Shown: positions 59,835 to 64,000 of the stretch, piece by piece | Layout of the letters: every line of letters starts with the position of its first letter | How positions within the stretch are numbered: the stretch's first letter is position 1 | Origin: Flavobacterium zhairuonense | GTDB taxonomy: Bacteria > Bacteroidota > Bacteroidia > Flavobacteriales > Flavobacteriaceae | NCBI RefSeq assembly: GCF_004352915.1 | Contig: NZ_SJSY01000070.1 | Location: 62,001 to 126,000 of the forward strand | DNA length: 64,000 bases | Direction: 5' to 3' | The notes under the pieces: generated by a model | What the model was told of the DNA's origin: nothing | Databases searched by the model: none | What the model saw: the letters and a program-made list of their open reading frames with translations, nothing else | Program-made: the position numbers and the translations under genes

Positions 59835-60599
59835 ATGGCAGTAAATACAAAAATAGCTCTCGTTACAGGCGGAAGCAGAGGTTTAGGGAAAAATATGGCA
59901 ATTGCGATTGCTAAAAAAGGATTAGATGTAATTATTACATATAACAGCAAGAAAGACGAAGCAGATTCAGTAGTAAAAGAAATTGAAAATTTGGGTCAAA
60001 GAGCCGCTTCAATTCAATTGAATGTTGGTGATTCTAAAACTTTTGATTCTTTTTTTGAAGAAGTAAAAACAGTTTTGAAAGACACATTCAAAACAGATAA
60101 ATTCGATTTTATTGTAAACAATGCTGGAATTGGAATCCATAATTCTTTCATTGGCACAACTGAAGCAGAATTTGATCAATTAACAAACATTCAATTCAAA
60201 GGTCCATTTTTCTTAACACAAAAAGGATTAAATATAATGAATGACGGTGGCGGAATCGTAAACATTTCAACGGGATTAGCGAGATTTTCATTTCCTGGTT
60301 ACGCTGCTTATGCTTCTATGAAAGGCGCAATGGAAACTTTGACTAAATATCAGGCAAAAGAATTAGGTGCTAGAAAAATCAGAGCAAATATTGTTGCTCC
60401 CGGGGCAATTGAAACTGATTTTGGTGGCGGAGTGGTTCGTGACAATGAACAAATGAATCAGCAAATTGCGTCTGTAACAGCTTTAGGAAGAGTTGGATTG
60501 CCTGATGATATTGGTGCTGTTGTTGCTTTTTTATGTACCGAAGATGCACGTTGGATTAATGCTCAAAGAATTGAAGCTTCTGGTGGAATGATGCTTTAA
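59835..60599 (+). CDS. Short-chain dehydrogenase/reductase (FabG-like)
   Basis: The frame is open from 59778, but the first 19 codons are repeat DNA. The ATG at 59835 starts MAVNTKIALVTGGSRGLGKN, the normal N-terminus of a classical SDR (254 residues). Motifs are TGGSRGLG (11-18), NNAGIG, a catalytic Ser in NISTGLARF and YASMKGAM (Tyr, Lys). The C-terminus FLCTEDARWINAQRIEASGG is typical of 3-oxoacyl or sugar-like reductases. Its substrate is unknown. Confidence 0.87.
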   Translation: MAVNTKIALVTGGSRGLGKNMAIAIAKKGLDVIITYNSKKDEADSVVKEIENLGQRAASIQLNVGDSKTFDSFFEEVKTVLKDTFKTDKFDFIVNNAGIGIHNSFIGTTEAEFDQLTNIQFKGPFFLTQKGLNIMNDGGGIVNISTGLARFSFPGYAAYASMKGAMETLTKYQAKELGARKIRANIVAPGAIETDFGGGVVRDNEQMNQQIASVTALGRVGLPDDIGAVVAFLCTEDARWINAQRIEASGGMML

Positions 60600-60603
60600 G
60601 GAT

Positions 60604-60645
60604 TTCAGGTTTCAGGTTTCAGGTTTCAGGTTTCAGGTTTCAGGT
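60604..60645. repeat. 7-bp tandem repeat (TTCAGGT x6)
   Basis: Six perfect copies of a 7-bp unit start 5 bp after the SDR stop codon. GAAACTTGAAACCTGAAAC follows at 60654-60672, complementary to part of the array, so a hairpin can form. Related single units occur near 57815-57832, 58811 and 3430. Confidence 0.85.
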
Positions 60646-60705
60646 TTGAACGTGAAACTTGAAACCTGAAACTAAAAAAACAATTTGAATTAGTTAGAAT
60701 TCTTT

Positions 60706-61212
60706 TTATTCCATTACAATCGTTTTGGTCAAATTTCCATCTTTATCAAAAATGAGATTATAATTTTTACCTTCTTTTTTGACTTTTACTTCATACGTTA
60801 TTTCATTCTCTGCATCAAGCACAGAATACATTTCTCCCAAAGTCAAAGGAACAGATTTAGTTTTTGACTTGGATTTTGATTTTTCTTTAGAAGCTATATT
60901 AGTACGGTAATTGGTGTCCAGATAAAGGTGCGCACTTTTTGGCAATTTAGCGCTTGTTATTTGTTCTTTATAATCTTTAAAATTCCCTTGACTATCATAA
61001 ATTGTAAAAGCCAGAGTTTTGGGCTTAGACATGAATTTTGCAGCAAAATTAACATCTGTTTCACTCTTGCTAAACACTATTGTCCAAACTGGCTTCTTTT
61101 TGGGATATTGTTTCTCAAAAGCGTTTCTTATATTTTCAGATGGCAGTAATATACTTTGACCAATTGATAACGTACTATAGAAAACACACAGAGATAGGTA
61201 AATATTTTTCAT
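60706..61212 (-). CDS. Exported PepSY-like protein (copy 1)
   Basis: Starts at 61218 or 61212 are possible; the latter gives MKNIYLSLCVFYSTLSIGQ, a clear signal peptide. The 168 residues have the periplasmic PepSY-like (DUF2874) pattern: IRNAFEKQYPKKKPVWTIVF, then the middle repeat AKLPKSAHLYLDTNY and the C-terminal EITYEVKVKKEGKNYNLIFD. Such proteins are usually small periplasmic binders without known ligand. A Lys/Ser-rich insert (SKEKSKSKSKTKS) is unusual. It is a paralogue of the gene at 61353. Confidence 0.75.
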   Translation of the reverse strand: MKNIYLSLCVFYSTLSIGQSILLPSENIRNAFEKQYPKKKPVWTIVFSKSETDVNFAAKFMSKPKTLAFTIYDSQGNFKDYKEQITSAKLPKSAHLYLDTNYRTNIASKEKSKSKSKTKSVPLTLGEMYSVLDAENEITYEVKVKKEGKNYNLIFDKDGNLTKTIVME

Positions 61213-61284
61213 TTGCATTTTGTTAAAAAGACGCGAATGTAGTAAAAATATTACTTTTAATGAATTTAAAATTCAGAAAAAACA

Positions 61285-61314
61285 AAACCCGATAGTCCTA
61301 AAACTATCGGGTTT
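61285..61314 (-). terminator. Intrinsic terminator after PepSY-like copy 2
   Basis: A 12-bp perfect stem (AAACCCGATAGT/ACTATCGGGTTT) with a 6-nt loop. On the minus strand it is followed by TGTTTTTTC. It is 38 bp past the stop of the gene at 61353 and separates the two PepSY-like genes. Confidence 0.88.
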
Positions 61315-61352
61315 GCCTTTTTAAATATATTGAATTAGTAAGCAAGTATATT

Positions 61353-61826
61353 TCAATTTTTCTCGATAGAGACATTAAAGTCGCCATCTTTATCAAAAAC
61401 CACATCATAAAATTTGGAGTCTTTTTTAACGCCAACTTCATAAGTCGTTTTATTTTTGTCATCCACCACAACCGCAATTTCTTCAATCTCTTTTAGCGAA
61501 TAATTCTTTTTCAAATAAGCTTGCGCATTTATTGGCAACTTACTAAGCGAAATTTGCTGCTCGAATGCTTTCAAAACTCCAGAAATGTCATAAATCGCAA
61601 CCGCTTTAGTATTTTTATCTTTATTGAATTTAGCCTCATAACGAACTTCATCATCATCATCTCCCACATATTCTTCAGACCAAACTGCAGTTTTCCCTGG
61701 ATATTCCTTTTCAAAAGTAAATTTTACCTTTTCTGGAGGCGTTATTACTTTTTTCATATTTGTTCCTTCCTGTGCGATCAAAAAACCATTGCATGAAAAC
61801 AAAACAATCAGTAAAAGCTTTTTCAT
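61353..61826 (-). CDS. Exported PepSY-like protein (copy 2)
   Basis: The 157 residues start with a signal peptide (MKKLLLIVLFSCNGFLIA). They carry VKFTFEKEYPGKTAVWSEEY, the acidic loop GDDDDE, SKLPINAQAYLKKNYSLKEI and TYEVGVKKDSKFYDVVFD, the same order of elements as in copy 1. The start is 93 bp from the response regulator gene stop. PepSY-like genes next to LytS/LytR systems are common in Bacteroidota, so these may be targets or accessory factors of the pair (inference). Confidence 0.78.
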   Translation of the reverse strand: MKKLLLIVLFSCNGFLIAQEGTNMKKVITPPEKVKFTFEKEYPGKTAVWSEEYVGDDDDEVRYEAKFNKDKNTKAVAIYDISGVLKAFEQQISLSKLPINAQAYLKKNYSLKEIEEIAVVVDDKNKTTYEVGVKKDSKFYDVVFDKDGDFNVSIEKN

Positions 61827-61918
61827 AACTGCTCATTTATGAATTAATAATCGTATTAAAATTACTACTTTTAAATGAAGTACAAATGAAGACGCATTAA
61901 AATATTATCAACAATTTC

Positions 61919-62617
61919 TTATTTTTTTAAACGGTCTGACAATTCTCTTTTATATGTAATTCCTATTGGCAATTTTTCATGTTTGATCACCACAAAATCT
62001 TTTTCTGTATCTTCAATTTTGTCTAAAGCAACAATATATGACTTATGAATTCGCATAAAATTTTTCTCAGGAAGGCATTTTTCTAATTCAGTTGTTGTAA
62101 TTGAAGCTAAATAAGTTCGCTTTGTAGTATGAAGTTTCACATAATTACCAAAACTCTGCGCATACAAAAGCTGCTCTAATTCGATCTCAATAAAATAACC
62201 GTCCACTTTTACGCTTATTGAATTTACGATTGTTTCTTCTTCTTTGATTTTTACTGATTCAGTCGAAAAAAAACGGTCGACTGCTTTCAAAAATCTCGGA
62301 AAATAAATAGGTTTCAGCAGATAATCAATTACACCATAATCATAACTTTCCAATGCAAATTCAGAATACGCTGTAGTTAAAATTGTTTTAGGATGATTCG
62401 GAATAATTTTCAACAATTCCATTCCTGAAATTTCCGGCATATTGATATCCAAAAACATCAAATCAACATGATTTTCACGTAAATAATCCATTGCTTCAAT
62501 GCCATTATATCCTTGAAAAACCAATTCCAATTGCGGATTTTGTTTGATATAATTCGCCAAAACATAATGCGCCGCCGGCTCATCATCAACAATTATACAT
62601 TTTTTTGGCTCTTTCAT
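61919..62617 (-). CDS. LytTR-type response regulator
   Basis: The 232 residues comprise a receiver (CIIVDDEPAAHYVLANYI, phosphoacceptor Asp57 in LMFLDINMPE, Lys in DYLLKPIYFPRF) and a LytTR DNA-binding domain (about 130-232; LLYAQSFGNYVKLHTTKRTY, NFMRIHKSYIVALDKI). It is translationally coupled to the kinase upstream (TAATG overlap). The target genes are unknown. Confidence 0.93.
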   Translation of the reverse strand: MKEPKKCIIVDDEPAAHYVLANYIKQNPQLELVFQGYNGIEAMDYLRENHVDLMFLDINMPEISGMELLKIIPNHPKTILTTAYSEFALESYDYGVIDYLLKPIYFPRFLKAVDRFFSTESVKIKEEETIVNSISVKVDGYFIEIELEQLLYAQSFGNYVKLHTTKRTYLASITTTELEKCLPEKNFMRIHKSYIVALDKIEDTEKDFVVIKHEKLPIGITYKRELSDRLKK

Positions 62618-63654
62618 TATACAAACTTTTTCAATTGCAGTTTTAAATCGATTATATAGGTGTTTTTTTCATCCTGAATATCTAACTTATAATCTTTTCC
62701 ATAAATCAAATTCAGACGCTCAATCGTGTTTTTCAAACCAATTTTTGTCGAAACTACATCTGTTTTTTTCGTCGGAATTGAATTGACGACATGCAAATGA
62801 AGATTTCCTTTTTCTACTGTAATAAAAATTCGGACAAAACATTTTTCGATTGCACAAGTTCCATGTTTAAAAGCATTTTCAATAAATGCAATCAAAAGCA
62901 TTGGCGAAATTTTATACGCATTTTCGTTGTCAATTTTAGAATCAAAAGTAATATCACAACGGTATCCTACTCTTTCTTTTTCAAGCTGTACATAACTGTT
63001 TATAAACTCCAATTCATCTTCTAAAGACACACACTGCTTGTTATTGCTTTCGAGTTGGTAACGCATTAATTGCGAAACCTTCATAATCAAATCTGGGGTT
63101 CTTTCAGGAAATTCCAAACTGATTCCGTAAAGCGTATTAAAGGTATTAAATAAAAAATGCGGATTCAGCTGTCCTTTCAAAGAATTCAATTGCATTTGAT
63201 TGAACAAAAGCGCTTCATCTGTCTGTTTTCTGTGAATTCTGTAGAATTTAAAAACAATAATCGGGCTTAAAATGCAAACCAAAGTTCCTAAAACGCTCGC
63301 CAATTGGTACACATAACTTCGTTGATGCGAATTCTGATACAAACGGCAATTGCTGAACATATCCAGCATTGTGATTTCATACAAAATAATAGAGAACACA
63401 AAAACCCCGAAAAGAGTGAGAAAAATATAAGTTAAGGGACGTTGGGTTTTGAATAATATAGGAAGAAGAAAAAAACGATTAAACTGTGCGTGCATGTACA
63501 AAATGCAATAGAAAAAAATCCCCATTAAAATGGACGTGACCGAACTGAAAAGCATCCAGTCATTTTTTAACGTATAAATTGTAAATGAAAAAAGGACAAC
63601 AGCAATTTCTTGCCACCACTTGTTATCCAATATATTATCAAACTTTTTATTCAT
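62617..63654 (-). CDS. LytS-type sensor histidine kinase
   Basis: The 345 residues have about four membrane helices in the first 140 residues. A His kinase core of the LytS family follows: QLNPHFLFNTFNTLYGIS with His166 as the phosphorylation site, MLLIAFIENAFKHGTCAI as the ATPase N box and IGLKNTIERLNLIYG at the end. It forms a two-component pair with the regulator at 61919. The stop codon overlaps the regulator start by one base. The signal is unknown. Confidence 0.92.
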   Translation of the reverse strand: MNKKFDNILDNKWWQEIAVVLFSFTIYTLKNDWMLFSSVTSILMGIFFYCILYMHAQFNRFFLLPILFKTQRPLTYIFLTLFGVFVFSIILYEITMLDMFSNCRLYQNSHQRSYVYQLASVLGTLVCILSPIIVFKFYRIHRKQTDEALLFNQMQLNSLKGQLNPHFLFNTFNTLYGISLEFPERTPDLIMKVSQLMRYQLESNNKQCVSLEDELEFINSYVQLEKERVGYRCDITFDSKIDNENAYKISPMLLIAFIENAFKHGTCAIEKCFVRIFITVEKGNLHLHVVNSIPTKKTDVVSTKIGLKNTIERLNLIYGKDYKLDIQDEKNTYIIDLKLQLKKFV

Positions 63655-63784
63655 TTTTTAAACTTAAATAGTCCACAAAGTTCGCACAAATATTTAATTC
63701 TTTTTTCCAAAAAATGACAAATTCAATTGGTCATTTATCAGTGCAGTACATCACTTAACCTGACTTTTATCAGTATAAGAGAAA

Positions 63785-63792
63785 TAAATTTG
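63785..63792 (+). promoter_or_regulatory. Predicted -7 box of the TolC-like gene
   Basis: TAAATTTG lies 26 bp before the ATG at 63819. Upstream, TTTATCAGT occurs twice, about 32 bp apart. A -33 element is not clear. Confidence 0.5.
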
Positions 63793-63818
63793 TGCCATAA
63801 TTTCAGATTTTGAGTTTT

Positions 63819-64000
63819 ATGTATTTCAAAAAAATTACCTTATTATTTTTCTTGATTCTAGCCTCAATTGGTTATTCACAAACCTTGTCTTTAAAAGAAG
63901 CAATAAAAACAGGTCTTGAAAACTACGGTTCGATCAAAGCAAAAAACAATTACGCCAGTGCCTCAAAAGAGACATTAAAACAATCTCGACGTGATTATCT
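63819..64000 (+). CDS. Outer-membrane efflux protein (TolC-like), N-terminal part only
   Basis: The frame begins at 63819 and runs off the right edge with 60 codons visible. The signal peptide (MYFKKITLLFFLILASIGYS) is followed by QTLSLKEAIKTGLENYGSIK, the usual start of a TolC/OEP channel subunit. It is probably the first gene of a tripartite efflux operon. It is divergent from the LytS/LytR pair, which may control it. The partner genes lie outside the window. Confidence 0.75.
   Translation, partial: MYFKKITLLFFLILASIGYSQTLSLKEAIKTGLENYGSIKAKNNYASASKETLKQSRRDY

Noticed and set aside
1..64000. CRISPR array, tRNA/rRNA genes, transposases or integrases
   Set aside because: I saw no regularly spaced repeat-spacer unit, no rRNA or tRNA-like cloverleaf and no transposase or integrase motif. 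The tandem repeats at 712-735 and 60604-60645 are far too short to be CRISPR.

Overview
The window reads as a stretch of a Flavobacterium-like (Bacteroidota) chromosome. It is AT-rich, carries SusC/SusD pairs, uses the Bacteroidota promoter signature TAnnTTTG ahead of many genes, and has the short palindromic and GTTTCAGGTTTC-type intergenic repeats common in Flavobacterium. Most of it (about 1-26.8 kb and 32.1-56.4 kb) is one large locus for breaking down pectin, both homogalacturonan and rhamnogalacturonan I, and metabolising the products.

Layout. (1) 1-6483, minus strand: a partial probable oligogalacturonate lyase, a GH105 unsaturated uronyl hydrolase, a DUF4861 protein, L-rhamnose mutarotase, a GH43-like enzyme and a sialate-O-acetylesterase-type (SASA) esterase. 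(2) 6800-17652, minus strand: two SusD/SusC pairs, each pair ending in a strong terminator. (3) 18100-26801, plus strand: GH106 alpha-L-rhamnosidase, GH105, GH2 and an esterase-GH43 fusion, overlapping or closely spaced as an operon. (4) 26.8-31.75 kb: a different, visibly damaged stretch. It holds a frameshifted small gene, scramblase-like and YcxB-like proteins, a frameshifted histidine kinase, and a sigma-54 response regulator cut off in its AAA+ domain where it abuts a cut-off collagen-like gene. (5) 32103-42185, minus strand: CE12 acetylesterase, GH28, a PL10-CE8 fusion, GH43, GH105, an alpha/beta hydrolase and a second GH28. (6) 42473-43501, plus strand: a LacI-type regulator. (7) 43797-55100, minus strand: the intracellular uronate pathway (UxaA, UxaB, KDPG aldolase, KdgK, UxaC, KduD, KduI) and two ExuT-like transporters. 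(8) 55483-56415, plus strand: a stand-alone esterase paralogous to the N-terminal half of the fusion. (9) 56.9-64 kb: ordinary genes (2H phosphoesterase, AraC regulator, two SDRs, two PepSY-like proteins, a LytS/LytR-type pair, the start of a TolC-like gene).

How it works together. Extracellular and periplasmic lyases, esterases and GH28 enzymes cut methylated and acetylated pectin. The SusC/SusD pairs import oligomers. GH105, GH106, GH2 and GH43 enzymes trim unsaturated uronate, rhamnose, galactose and arabinose in the periplasm. ExuT-like carriers bring in uronates. UxaC-UxaB-UxaA handle galacturonate and KduI-KduD handle the unsaturated product; both routes converge on 2-keto-3-deoxygluconate, then KdgK and KDPG aldolase.

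Two regulatory codes can be read directly. A 14-bp palindrome, TGTAATCGATTRCA or a one-base variant, occurs before the LacI gene, a GH28 gene, kduI, exuT and upstream of susC1, which suggests a LacI regulon. Separately, a direct repeat CAGGAY-N4-CAGGAT (one copy weaker) lies exactly 21 bp upstream of a TAnnTTTG-like box at five places: both susC genes, GH106, the SASA esterase, and a stretch with no gene that ends about 95 nt later in a hairpin plus U-run. That last one is a candidate small RNA of the pectin regulon. No regulator for the second code is present in the window.
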